64,000 nt of DNA from Gemmatimonadota bacterium (GTDB lineage Bacteria; Gemmatimonadota; Gemmatimonadetes; Longimicrobiales; Gaopeijiaceae): assembly GCA_027623325.1 (NCBI GenBank), contig JAQBXY010000009.1, forward strand, positions 1 through 64,000. Direction: 5' to 3'. Of this stretch, positions 17,327-26,145 are shown one piece after another. Each line of letters starts with the position of its first letter. Positions within the stretch are counted from its first letter, which is position 1. Below the pieces are notes generated by a model, which worked only from the letters and a program-made list of their open reading frames with translations, made no database searches and was not told where the DNA came from. A program made the translations under genes and the position numbers.

Positions 17327-18099
17327 CCGCTCTTCCGATCCATATATCCCGGGTAACGCTGCACGGTGGGCATGATCACGAGATTGAAGATGTCCACGTG
17401 TTCCGGAGCATTCGCGACGTAGATGACCGCATCGGCGATGTCGTCGGCCGTGAGGGGGGTCGTGTCGGAGTACACCGACTTGGCGCGCTCGGCGTCGCCG
17501 TCGAAACGGACTTCACTGAATTCGGTCTCGGCCAGGCCCGGATCGACGCTGGACACTCGGATCTTCGTGCCGAGTAGGTCGATGTTCATGGCCTCACTGA
17601 GGGCCCGTACCGCGAATTTGGTCGCGTTGTAGACGGCGCCCTTCGGGTAAACCCAGTGCCCTGCGATGCTCCCGATGTGAATCACGTGACCCGAGTTGCG
17701 CTCGATCATGTGGGGGAGCACCGCGCGCGTCATATACAGCAGCCCCTTCACGTTGGTGTCGATCATATCGTCCCAATGATCGAGCGATCCGTCCTGCAGC
17801 TTGTCGAGACCCTTCGCCTTGCCCGCGTTGTTCAGGAGGATGTCCGGCACCCGTCCGTCCGCCACCAGCCCGTCAACGTAGGCACCGACCGCATGCCGAT
17901 CCGTGACGTCGAGCGCGTGAGCGTGGGCCTCGACGCCGTACTCCGTCGCGAGCGAGGCTGCGAGTGCCTGGACCCGCTCCACGCGTCGAGCCGACAGAAG
18001 GAGATGCGCCCCGCGCTCTGCGAAGTAGCGTGCGCACGCCGCGCCGATCCCGGCGGAAGCGCCGGTAATGAGCACCCATTTTCCAGCGAGTCTGTTCAT
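17323..18099 (-). CDS. SDR-family NAD(P)-dependent oxidoreductase (YdfG-like)
   Basis: 258 residues, classical short-chain dehydrogenase. The cofactor loop is TGASAGIGAACA, NNAG follows near residue 87, and the catalytic Ser/Tyr/Lys appear in HIGSIAG and YNATK. It is closest in pattern to NADP-dependent 3-hydroxy acid (serine/3-hydroxypropionate) dehydrogenases. The ATG is preceded by a 165-base divergent gap shared with the UMF1-type transporter, where no clear promoter was seen. Confidence 0.88.
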   Translation of the reverse strand: MNRLAGKWVLITGASAGIGAACARYFAERGAHLLLSARRVERVQALAASLATEYGVEAHAHALDVTDRHAVGAYVDGLVADGRVPDILLNNAGKAKGLDKLQDGSLDHWDDMIDTNVKGLLYMTRAVLPHMIERNSGHVIHIGSIAGHWVYPKGAVYNATKFAVRALSEAMNIDLLGTKIRVSSVDPGLAETEFSEVRFDGDAERAKSVYSDTTPLTADDIADAVIYVANAPEHVDIFNLVIMPTVQRYPGYMDRKSG

Positions 18100-18264
18100 G
18101 AGCGGGGTGGTGAGGATGGGCTCTTGGATGGCCGCTGAGACTCGCCAAGGCGACCGGCAGATGCAACTGGTGCGTACCGGACCGCGCTTCGACGGACCCG
18201 ACGAGACTTACGGAGGGGTCTTGCAGAGGCTAACGTGGCGCCCGCCCCCCTTACCGGAGACGGG

Positions 18265-19482
18265 ATGGACAAGAAACAAGTCGGAGCATGGGTGCTGTTC
18301 GATTTCGCCAACTCCGTGTATCCCGCCGTGATGACGACGGCGGTATTCCCTCTCGTCTATGTTCAGTCGATCGTCGCGGACGATGCCGGGCGGGGGGACT
18401 TCTTGTGGGGCCTCGGTCTGTCCGTTTCGGCGTTCATCGTCGCGACCTCGGCGCCCCTTCTCGGAGCGATCGCAGATCGGGGTGGCGCGCGGAAGAAGTT
18501 CATGATGGCGTACACCGCGTTGTGTTTGATCGGTGTAGCGTTGATCTCGACAATCGAGGTCGGCATGGCGGTGCGTGGGATTCTCCTTTTCATCGTCGCG
18601 AACGTCGGATTCGAGAGTGCCGTCGTGTTCTACAACGCCTACCTGCCCGACATCGTCCCGGCCGACAAACGAGGACAGGTTTCGGGACTCGGATTCGGGG
18701 TGGGCTATCTCGGATCGGCTCTCGGTCTGATCCTGGCCCTTCAGTTCGTCGACACGATCGAGGTCGTGTGGCTCATCGTCGCCGCGTTCTTCTTCGTCTT
18801 CTCGATCCCCGCCTTCTTGTATCTGCCCGCGGACGAGAAGGGGGAGATGAGCGTCGCCGCCGCCGCGCGGTGGGGACTCACCAATTTCAAGGTGATCGTC
18901 GGCGAGGTGTGGGCTCTCAAGGATCTGAGAAACTTCCTCTTCTCCTTCTTCTTCTACATCGACGGGGTCCTGACGATCATCGCCATGGCCGGGGTCGTCG
19001 CGGCTGGGACCTTCGGATTCTCTCAGTCGGAGACGATCGTCCTCTTCCTGATCGTCCAATTCTCGGCGCTGTTCGGAGCGTTCGCGCTTGCGAAACCAGC
19101 GGACCGGTGGGGTCCGAAGAAGATTCTCAACGGTGTATTGCTGCTGTGGATCACGGCCGGCATCTCCGCGTTCTTCATCCAGGACCGGAGCATCTTCTTC
19201 GGGCTCGCGGTCGTCGCCGGATTCGGCCTCGGCTCGGTTCAGTCGTCGAGCCGAGCCTTCATGGCCTCGCTGATTCCGGATGGCAAGGAGTCCGAGATGT
19301 TCGGCTTCTATGCGCTGTGCGGAAAATCCTCTTCCATGGTTGGGCCCCTGCTCTTCGGGACGGCGGCGGCTCTCGCCGGGGGAAACCAACGCCCAGGATT
19401 CCTGGTGCTGACCGCTCTCTTCGTGATCGGGCTCATTCTGCTCCAGCGCGTGCGGGATCCGCGGGCCCCGGTCACGGCGTAA
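18265..19482 (+). CDS. MFS transporter, UMF1/Atg22-like family
   Basis: 405 residues with about twelve membrane segments. The N-terminal signature WVLFDFANSVYPAVM is typical of the UMF1 (vacuole effluxer Atg22-like) branch, whose eukaryotic members export amino acids. A role in amino-acid or peptide movement would fit the hydrolase-rich surroundings but is only inferred. The ATG at 18265 has GGAGA a few bases upstream; the GTG at 18235 would add ten residues without improving the match. Confidence 0.9.
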   Translation: MDKKQVGAWVLFDFANSVYPAVMTTAVFPLVYVQSIVADDAGRGDFLWGLGLSVSAFIVATSAPLLGAIADRGGARKKFMMAYTALCLIGVALISTIEVGMAVRGILLFIVANVGFESAVVFYNAYLPDIVPADKRGQVSGLGFGVGYLGSALGLILALQFVDTIEVVWLIVAAFFFVFSIPAFLYLPADEKGEMSVAAAARWGLTNFKVIVGEVWALKDLRNFLFSFFFYIDGVLTIIAMAGVVAAGTFGFSQSETIVLFLIVQFSALFGAFALAKPADRWGPKKILNGVLLLWITAGISAFFIQDRSIFFGLAVVAGFGLGSVQSSSRAFMASLIPDGKESEMFGFYALCGKSSSMVGPLLFGTAAALAGGNQRPGFLVLTALFVIGLILLQRVRDPRAPVTA

Positions 19483-19520
19483 CCGTGAGGCCTCACCGCC
19501 CGTGACGTGGAGGTCGGCCG

Positions 19521-19745
19521 GTGCGGTCGTGGGGATCGGGAATCGAGTATGTCGCCCTCCCGAGCTTCTTCCGGCTGCCTCTCGATCGCACGCCGAACGC
19601 TGAGCCGGCCCCCCGCTTCACCGTGATCTCGGCGACGAATCTTCTTGGGCTGTATCTGCAGGGCCGGGATCCTTTCGCGACGTATCGTGATCGGGAGCCG
19701 TATCGTGTGCTGGGTCACACCCTCTTCATATACGACGACAGCTGA
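19521..19745 (+). pseudogene. Orphan C-terminal fragment resembling a GT39-type membrane glycosyltransferase
   Basis: A 74-residue open frame bounded upstream by an in-frame stop at 19503. The text FTVISATNLLGLYL, then DPFATYRDREP and VLGHTLFIYD, resembles the soluble tail of ArnT/GT39-like lipid-linked-sugar glycosyltransferases. The rest of such a protein (10-12 membrane helices, ~500 residues) is absent. It has no ribosome site. It is best read as a leftover 3' end of a deleted gene; a real small protein cannot be excluded. Confidence 0.45.
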
Positions 19746-19746
19746 T

Positions 19747-19977
19747 AGCAGGGCCGAGGCGATCCGCCGAGCCCGTCTCGACGACCTCCGCCTCGCGGTC
19801 CGCGCCCTCACTCACGGCGGTGGTGGTGCTCACGCTGGGCGTGTCGATCGGTGTGACGACCGCGGCCGTAGCAGTCGCCATATTCGTGACCGTCGCGATC
19901 GGTGCGTGTCTGGTTCCGGCGGCGAGGGCCGCTGGTGTGCTCTCGGCCGTAGCGTCGGGGGGGAGTGAGGGCGGGTC
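19747..19977 (+). pseudogene. Remnant of an ADOP/MacB-type ABC transporter permease
   Basis: Frame 1 reads DDLRLAVRALT (to about 19812). Frame 2 then continues SLTAVVVLTLGVSIGVTTA. Together they match the N-terminal membrane entry of ADOP-type permeases (DLRYALR...FTAVVVLTLALGIG). After that the sequence jumps directly to AIFVTVAIGACLVPAARAA, which resembles the C-terminal end (LPARRAARVDP). So a frameshift plus an internal deletion of several hundred codons are implied. The 504 bases between the UMF1 gene and the M20 gene hold only this and the glycosyltransferase fragment. Confidence 0.5.
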
Positions 19978-19986
19978 TTGCTTGGG

Positions 19987-21345
19987 TCAGCTCAGGCCGC
20001 GTGCATCCAACAGCAGGAGCGTCTGGAGCAGCACGTTGCTGCCGTTCTCGATGTCGCTCAGCTCCGTCCGTTCGTTCGGTGCGTGGCTGATGCCATCCAC
20101 CGAGGGGACGAAGATCATGCCGACGGGACAGAGGAGCGCGATGCTCTGAGCGTCGTGCCCTGCTCCGGACGGCATGCGTGAAGCCGAGAGCCGCAGCCCG
20201 GAAGCGGCCTCTTCGATCATGTCGCGGATGCGGAGATCGGTGGGGGCTGCCCCGCTCACGTAGAAGCGGTCGAAGGTGTATACCATGCCCGACGCCGCGG
20301 CGAGCCGGTCGGACTCCGCGGCAATCGCCTCGTAGACCCGAGCGATGCTATCCATGCTGAGGTCTCGAATCTCGAGCGTCATGCGGACTCTGCCGGGAAT
20401 GACGTTCGGTACACCGGGCTCGGCGACGAGACGACCCACCGTGGCGACCTGACGGCCCGGCATGGTCGAGGCGATCCGATGTACCGCGCTCACGAATTGG
20501 GCCGCGCCAACCATGGCGTCCGCCCTCCGATCCATCGGCGTCGTGCCTGCGTGGTTCGTTCTTCCCTCGACCGTAACGTTCCAACGCATGATGCCGACGA
20601 TGCCCTCGACGATTCCGATATCAACGTCGTCTTGATCGAGCACCGCGCCCTGCTCGACGTGCAGCTCGAGGAAGCCAGCGAGTGAGCCCGCTTCGCGCCG
20701 CGCCTCCATCAGCCGATCCGGATCACCGCCGAGCCGCCGGAGGCCCACCCCGATCGTGTAGCCGGAGGCCGTCTCGAGGTCTAGTTCGAAGGCTTCGACC
20801 TCGCCCGCTAGGGCGCGGCTCCCGGTCTTGCCGCCTTCCTCATTCGTGAAGAACGCGACCTCGAGCGGGTGCCGCGTGGTGTGGCCGGCGTCGGCCAAGG
20901 TCGCCGCGACCTCGACGGCGCCCATCGACCCCACCTGTCCGTCGTAGTTACCGCCCCCGGGCACCGAGTCGATGTGAGACCCGAACATGATGGCTCGGCG
21001 TCCGGCCTCGGATCCTGCTTTGCGAGCGATCAGGTTACCCGCGACATCCGTTTTCGTCGTGAATCCCGCGTTCCCGAGCAGGCCGGCGATCCAGTCAAGG
21101 GCCTCGATGTTCGCGTCACTGAAGGCCAGTCGGTCGATGCCTCCGTCGGCGTTGGCGCCGAACGTCGCCAGGGTGCGCATCCTCTCACCGAGTCGGCGTC
21201 CGTCGACCGCCAGCGCCTGACGGGGGGGAGCGAACCACTCGCGGGCGTCGCTCGGCCGGGAAGAGTGGCCGGGCCTGGAGGGGTCGCCGAGCCAGGCGCC
21301 TGTTGCCCCGAGCACACTCAATCGGCTGAAGTGTCGTCGATCCAT
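19987..21345 (-). CDS. M20-family Zn-dependent hydrolase (N-carbamoyl-amino acid / allantoate amidohydrolase-like)
   Basis: 452 residues. The N-terminus MDRRHFSRLSVLGATG looks like a Tat signal, so the enzyme is likely periplasmic. Metal and catalytic elements are in order: FGSHIDSVPGGGNYDG, FFTNEEGG, LELHVEQG, TNHAGTTPMDRR, and late SGAGHDAQ. These mark the HyuC/AmaB/AllC branch, which hydrolyses N-carbamoyl or ureido groups. Export is unusual for this branch. The start was put at 21345 because the upstream extension has no similarity to the family. The gene follows another M20 gene on the same strand after 25 bases. Confidence 0.88.
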   Translation of the reverse strand: MDRRHFSRLSVLGATGAWLGDPSRPGHSSRPSDAREWFAPPRQALAVDGRRLGERMRTLATFGANADGGIDRLAFSDANIEALDWIAGLLGNAGFTTKTDVAGNLIARKAGSEAGRRAIMFGSHIDSVPGGGNYDGQVGSMGAVEVAATLADAGHTTRHPLEVAFFTNEEGGKTGSRALAGEVEAFELDLETASGYTIGVGLRRLGGDPDRLMEARREAGSLAGFLELHVEQGAVLDQDDVDIGIVEGIVGIMRWNVTVEGRTNHAGTTPMDRRADAMVGAAQFVSAVHRIASTMPGRQVATVGRLVAEPGVPNVIPGRVRMTLEIRDLSMDSIARVYEAIAAESDRLAAASGMVYTFDRFYVSGAAPTDLRIRDMIEEAASGLRLSASRMPSGAGHDAQSIALLCPVGMIFVPSVDGISHAPNERTELSDIENGSNVLLQTLLLLDARGLS

Positions 21346-21370
21346 GGAGGGCTCGATTCTGAGGAGGAGG

Positions 21371-22816
21371 TCAGTTCCCGGATGTTCGTCGATAGTCCAA
21401 CGGAGGGTCTCGGTCACCGACGAACGGCACGTACGACCCGGCTCCGCGGCGCTCCTCGAATTCGGCCCGCGCCGCCGCGACGAGTCCAGGGTCCAAGAAG
21501 AAATCGACCGCGCTCCTTGCCACCGTCTTCGCGGCAACGAGCATACCCTTCGTGCCGATGCTCGTACCGGACACGGCCGCAGCCTGCCACGTATGAGAGA
21601 CGACGCCAGGTACGTACGTGGCCGTATTCAGGCCGGTCGTCGGCACGACCCAACTCACGTCGCCGACGTCGCTGGATGCCATACTCGTCGGGGGTGATGG
21701 ATCGAACGGCTGGACGATCGCGGCCGACTCGATCGGGAGCACGCCCGCGGGGAGCGTGGCATACATGAGCTCCGCGAAGCGCCGCTCGCTAGCGTCGTAC
21801 TCAACGCCTCCGACGGTGACGAGGTTGGCGTGCATCACTCGGGCCATGGTCGTATTCGGAAGGATGTTGTAGACGCCGTTCACGATTTCGTGCGTTACCT
21901 CCGTGCCCGTGCCCTGGGCCGCCCCCTCCGACGCGGCGATGAGTCTGTCGAGTAGGGTTCGGACGACCGGTGCGTCCGGGTGCCGCAGATAGTAGTAGAC
22001 CTCTGCGGCATCCGGGACGACGTTCGGGGCCAGGCCACCGTTCGTGATCACATAGTGGATGCGCGTCTCCTGCGGCACGTGTTCACGCATGAGGTTGGCC
22101 ATGAAGTTCATGGCCTCGACCCCGTCGAGCGCGGACCGACCGCGCTCCGGCGCCCGGGCCGCGTGCGCGCTGACCCCGGTGAACCGGAACTTCACGCTGA
22201 TGTTGGCGAGGGTCGAACTGGGACTGGCGTCATTGTGGTCGCTTGCGTGCCATTCGAGCATGGCATCGACGTCTGCGAACAGCCCGGCACGCGACATATA
22301 GATCTTCCCGCCGCCGCCCTCTTCGGCAGGAGTTCCGAAGAGGCGGATCGTACCGGGGCGTCCTGACTCCTCAAGCCAGGCCTTCACGGCGAGCGCGGCC
22401 GCCATCGAGCCGACACCGAAGAGGTTGTGACCGCATGCGTGGCCCGCTGCCTTGCCCGGGATGGGGCTCCGGTTCGGGAATCGATCCTGACCGAGCCCGG
22501 GCAGTGCGTCGAACTCGGCCAGAATACCGATCACCGGGTCGCCCGACCCGTAGCTCGCGACGAACGCGGTGGGCATGCCCGCCACCCCGGCATCGACCGA
22601 GAAGCCATTCTCCGCCAGGTGTGCCTGGAGGGCGCCGGAACTCTGGTGCTCCTCGTACCCCATCTCTGCCAGGTCCCAGATGTGCATTGCCATCGCTTCG
22701 TACGCCGCGGCATGCGCGACGACATTCGCGGTAACGGCCTCCTTGGGGTTCTGTGCTGAGAGGAGGCCCGGCACGACTAATGCGACTGCGACGACGACGG
22801 GGGTGCGAAGGACCAT
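21371..22816 (-). CDS. M20D amidohydrolase, exported (AbgB/aminobenzoyl-glutamate hydrolase-like)
   Basis: 481 residues with a signal peptide ending near LLSAQ (about residue 20). The M20 motifs follow: GILAEFDALPGLGQ, AGHACGHNLFG, GTPAEEGGGGK, LEWHASDHNDASP and SSDVGDVSWVVPT. The long lid segment and the GDVSWVVP end are typical of the AbgB-type M20D group that removes p-aminobenzoyl, indole or similar acyl groups from amino acids. It probably acts in the periplasm on acylated amino acids or dipeptides. It lies upstream of the second M20 gene and is probably co-transcribed with it. Confidence 0.9.
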   Translation of the reverse strand: MVLRTPVVVAVALVVPGLLSAQNPKEAVTANVVAHAAAYEAMAMHIWDLAEMGYEEHQSSGALQAHLAENGFSVDAGVAGMPTAFVASYGSGDPVIGILAEFDALPGLGQDRFPNRSPIPGKAAGHACGHNLFGVGSMAAALAVKAWLEESGRPGTIRLFGTPAEEGGGGKIYMSRAGLFADVDAMLEWHASDHNDASPSSTLANISVKFRFTGVSAHAARAPERGRSALDGVEAMNFMANLMREHVPQETRIHYVITNGGLAPNVVPDAAEVYYYLRHPDAPVVRTLLDRLIAASEGAAQGTGTEVTHEIVNGVYNILPNTTMARVMHANLVTVGGVEYDASERRFAELMYATLPAGVLPIESAAIVQPFDPSPPTSMASSDVGDVSWVVPTTGLNTATYVPGVVSHTWQAAAVSGTSIGTKGMLVAAKTVARSAVDFFLDPGLVAAARAEFEERRGAGSYVPFVGDRDPPLDYRRTSGN

Positions 22817-22987
22817 CGTTCTTCCGGGATGAGGGTGAAGGTCGGCGGTCACAATAGATCGGAATCGACCCGTGCGCCTCCCCCTGGGACGCTCGTAATT
22901 CTGAGCAGCCAACCCTTCACTGGGATGGCGTGGGGCAAGTGGCCCGTACACTTTACGCCTCCTTACCTATTCGCTCGGGAGTTATTT

Positions 22988-24718
22988 GTGCTGGAATCGC
23001 GAAGAGCCCGCTTTCTCGTCCTGATATCGAGTGTTCTGGCCCTGCAGGCGTGCGAGTCCGCTCCTGAGGCCGCCGACCTCGTTCTCACAAATGGGGTCGT
23101 CGCAACGGTCGACGAGGCGCTGCCCGACGCGGAGGCGGTAGCGATTCGTGGGGATCGCATCGTGGCGGTCGGGACGACTCAGGAGATCACACGGTTCATC
23201 GGTGACGGGACGGAGGTTGTCGATCTGGATGGGCGTTTCGTAATGCCCGGCTTCATCGAGTCGCACGGGCACTATATCCGTCTCGGGCAGACCAAGATGA
23301 TCCTCGACCTCACGGATACGCGGAGCTGGGACGACGTCGTCGGAGCGGTCAGGGTGGCTGTATCGGAGTCGGCGCCGGGGGCGTGGATCGAAGGCCAGGG
23401 CTGGCACCAGGAGAAGTGGGATGCCCCCGCGACGGGGCCGGATGTCGTGGATGGCGTGCCGGCTCATGCGACGCTGAGCGCGATCTCGCCGAACAATCCG
23501 GTCATTCTCCAGCACTCGAGCGGGCACGCCGCCTACGCGAACGCGCTCGCCATGGAAATGTCCGATCTCGGGGACGATACGCCGGACCCCCCGGGTGGTA
23601 CGATCGTGCGTGACGCGTCGGGGCACGCCACCGGCCTGCTCCGCGAGAACGCGGACGCACTCGTCTACGACGTCATGCGGGGCACGATGGCGATCCGCTC
23701 AGAGTCCGAGCGGTGGCAGGAGTTCGACCGACAGGTTCAACTCGCGGCGCAGGAGGCACTCTCCAAGGGAGTGACGACCTTTCACGACGCGGGCTCGGAC
23801 TTCGCGACGATCGATGGCCTCAAGCGACTGGCAGACGAGGGGCGGCTCCCGATTCGCCTGTACGTGATGATCCGGTACGAGACGAATGAGTCGATGGCGG
23901 CCAACCTCGGCCGGTATCGAATGATCGGGTACGGCGACAATCACCTCACGGTGCGAGCGATCAAGCGTCAGTTGGATGGTGCGCTCGGCTCACACGGGGC
24001 CTGGCTGCTCGAGCCGTACGAAGACATGGGGAGCAGCATCGGGCTCACGGTCGAGACTCCGGAGGAGGTCGAGGGGTCAGCGCGGATCGCGGCTGAACAG
24101 GGGTTTCAGCTCAACACGCATGCCATCGGCGATCGAGCCAACCGCGTCGTACTCGACATCTACGAACGTGCTTTCGTCGGTCGCCCCGATGGCGACCAGA
24201 TGCGGTGGCGCATTGAACACGCACAACATCTTCATCCCGACGACGTGCAGCGCTTCGCGGACCTGGGCATCATCGCCGCCATGCAGGGTGTGCACGCGAC
24301 CTCCGACGCGCCCTGGATCTACGCGCGCCTCGGGGCGGATCGCGCCGCGAGCGGAGCATATCTGTGGAGATCCCTGATGGACGTAGGGGTGGTCATCGCC
24401 AACGGAACCGACGTTCCCGTGGAGGACATCTCACCGGTCGCGTCGTTCTATTCTTCCGTCGTACGACAGGACAAAAGTGGCCGCGACTTCTTCCCCGATC
24501 AGCGCATGACGCGGATGGAGGCGCTGAGGAGCTACACAATCAACAACGCCTACGCGGGCTTCGAAGAGGCAGACAAGGGCTCGATCACCGTCGGGAAGCT
24601 TGCGGACATCGCAATATTGGATCGGAACCTCATGACGGTTCCCGACGAGGAGCTGCCCGGGGCCCGGGTCGAAATGACGATCGTCGGCGGCCAGATTCTT
24701 TACCGTGCCGGAAACTAG
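22988..24718 (+). CDS. YtcJ-type amidohydrolase, predicted lipoprotein
   Basis: 576 residues. The GTG at 22988 has GGGAG six bases upstream and gives an N-terminus with lipobox LALQAC (Cys20), so the enzyme is predicted to be membrane-anchored outside the cytoplasm. The amidohydrolase_3 pattern is clear: DADAVAIRGDRIVAVG-like strand, GFIESHGHYIRLG with the HxH metal ligands, TFHDAGSDF, NTHAIGDRANR, WRIEHAQHLHP and ANGTDVPVEDISP. The substrate is unknown; the family takes cyclic amides and related compounds. A lipoprotein RidA follows after 19 bases. Confidence 0.9.
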   Translation: MLESRRARFLVLISSVLALQACESAPEAADLVLTNGVVATVDEALPDAEAVAIRGDRIVAVGTTQEITRFIGDGTEVVDLDGRFVMPGFIESHGHYIRLGQTKMILDLTDTRSWDDVVGAVRVAVSESAPGAWIEGQGWHQEKWDAPATGPDVVDGVPAHATLSAISPNNPVILQHSSGHAAYANALAMEMSDLGDDTPDPPGGTIVRDASGHATGLLRENADALVYDVMRGTMAIRSESERWQEFDRQVQLAAQEALSKGVTTFHDAGSDFATIDGLKRLADEGRLPIRLYVMIRYETNESMAANLGRYRMIGYGDNHLTVRAIKRQLDGALGSHGAWLLEPYEDMGSSIGLTVETPEEVEGSARIAAEQGFQLNTHAIGDRANRVVLDIYERAFVGRPDGDQMRWRIEHAQHLHPDDVQRFADLGIIAAMQGVHATSDAPWIYARLGADRAASGAYLWRSLMDVGVVIANGTDVPVEDISPVASFYSSVVRQDKSGRDFFPDQRMTRMEALRSYTINNAYAGFEEADKGSITVGKLADIAILDRNLMTVPDEELPGARVEMTIVGGQILYRAGN

Positions 24719-24737
24719 GAGAGCAGAATTGAGACAC

Positions 24738-25226
24738 ATGAATCGTACGGTGCTCGCGCTGTTCGCCCTTGCTGCGATGTCGGCGTGCACGCTCGAAGAG
24801 CGCACCGATCGAGCCGTACCCGTCGTGGAATCCACGCGCCGCCAGATCATTCAGCCGGAGGGTGTCGCCCGCCTCCCGATCTTCTCGAGCGCGGTCCGGA
24901 GCGGCGACTTCATCTTCCTGTCGGGGGCGCTCGGGGCTCTGCCGGGCGTCAGCCCCCCGCAGCTCATAGCGGGTGGAATCGGGCCCGAGACACGGCAGAC
25001 GATGGACAACATCATCGCGGTCCTCGCGGCTGCGGATGCGACGCTCGACGACCTCATCAAGTGTACGGTCTTCCTCGCGGACATCGCCGACTACGCGGCG
25101 ATGAACGCCGTGTACGCCGAGTACTTTCCCTCGAATCCCCCCGCGCGTTCTGCGTTGGCCGGGAGCGGGCTGGCGCTGGGCGCTCTGGTCGAAATCGAGT
25201 GCATTGCGGCGGTCCCAGAGGGGTAG
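24738..25226 (+). CDS. RidA-family protein with lipoprotein signal
   Basis: 162 residues. The N-terminus MNRTVLALFALAAMSAC is a lipoprotein signal (Cys17), followed by a complete RidA/YjgF domain: FIFLSGALGALPG, DATLDDLIKCTVFLADIADY, and PPARSALAGSGLALGALVEIE. The arginine that grips the substrate carboxylate in imine-hydrolysing RidA proteins is present in PPARS. RidA proteins are usually cytosolic, where they hydrolyse reactive enamines/imines, so an exported form is unusual. It probably works with the exported amidohydrolase encoded just upstream. Confidence 0.88.
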   Translation: MNRTVLALFALAAMSACTLEERTDRAVPVVESTRRQIIQPEGVARLPIFSSAVRSGDFIFLSGALGALPGVSPPQLIAGGIGPETRQTMDNIIAVLAAADATLDDLIKCTVFLADIADYAAMNAVYAEYFPSNPPARSALAGSGLALGALVEIECIAAVPEG

Positions 25227-25229
25227 CCC

Positions 25230-25976
25230 TCAGCCGAGCGGGCGCCCTCCGTCGACCGGAATGACGACCCCGGTCACGAAGGACAGGTGGGTGGCCGCAG
25301 CGTAGATCGTCGCGGCCACGTCTTCGGTGGTCCCCAGTCGTCCCAACGGGGTCTGTTCGATCATTCGTGAACGCACGGCAGGGTCCCAACCCTGCGTCAA
25401 CTGCGTGTCCACGAGGCCCGGCGCGACCGACACGACTCTGATGTCCGGGGCGAGCGCCCTCGCGAGTGATAGGGTCATGTTATCCATCGCCGCCTTCGAG
25501 GCGCAGTACGCGACGTTGCTCCCGTTCGCCATCCGCGATGCGAGCGACGACACGTTCACGATCACCCCGCCTCCGTCGGCTGTGAGGAGCCCACGAAAGC
25601 AGCGCACGGTAGCGAAGGCTCCACGCACGTTGGTCTGGAAGATCGTGTCGAAGAAGTCGTCGTCCAGGGCGTCGAGATCACCGTGGGGGATGACCCGAGT
25701 GGTCGCCGCGTTGTTCACCAGAATGTCGAGTCGTCCCTCGATGGAGGCCACCGAATCTGCAGCCTTCGCGAGCGCCGCGGAGTCCGTGGCCGATGCCTGG
25801 ATTATTCGGTGCCCCGCTCCGGGAAGGGTGGCCATCGTGGCTTCGGCGCCCGCAGCGCTGTCGCGGTGTGTGATGACGACCCGTGCCCCCGCGTTCGCGA
25901 AGATGCGGGCCGTGGCGGCCCCGATCCCGCGACTGCCTCCGGTAACGAGTGCGACCTTACCTTCCAACTCAGGCAT
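25230..25976 (-). CDS. SDR-family oxidoreductase (FabG-like)
   Basis: 248 residues, classical SDR. Cofactor loop VTGGSRGIGAATA, NNAATTR near residue 87, catalytic Ser/Tyr/Lys in NVSSLAS and YCASKAAMDN, and the C-terminal GVVIPVDGGRPLG. It resembles 3-oxoacyl-ACP reductase-type enzymes, but several substrate classes share this pattern. It converges on the RidA lipoprotein gene with only 3 bases between stop codons. Confidence 0.88.
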   Translation of the reverse strand: MPELEGKVALVTGGSRGIGAATARIFANAGARVVITHRDSAAGAEATMATLPGAGHRIIQASATDSAALAKAADSVASIEGRLDILVNNAATTRVIPHGDLDALDDDFFDTIFQTNVRGAFATVRCFRGLLTADGGGVIVNVSSLASRMANGSNVAYCASKAAMDNMTLSLARALAPDIRVVSVAPGLVDTQLTQGWDPAVRSRMIEQTPLGRLGTTEDVAATIYAAATHLSFVTGVVIPVDGGRPLG

Positions 25977-26145
25977 CCTGTTGACAATCCGATGTTGGGG
26001 TGGCTTGTGGAGCGATCCAAGCTGATGCCGCGGCCGCGCTTATGCGAGCCGCCGCGCTGTCGTCGCCCCTCAGGTTCGAGTTACCTTGCAGCACAGGCGT
26101 CTTCCGAGCGCGGGCCGACCGTGTTCCGGTCGCGCTGGGTAGAGG

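Noticed and set aside
25981-26009. TTGACA box as a promoter for the zinc-ribbon gene
   Set aside because: No -10-like sequence lies at 16-18 bases; the match to one box alone is expected by chance.
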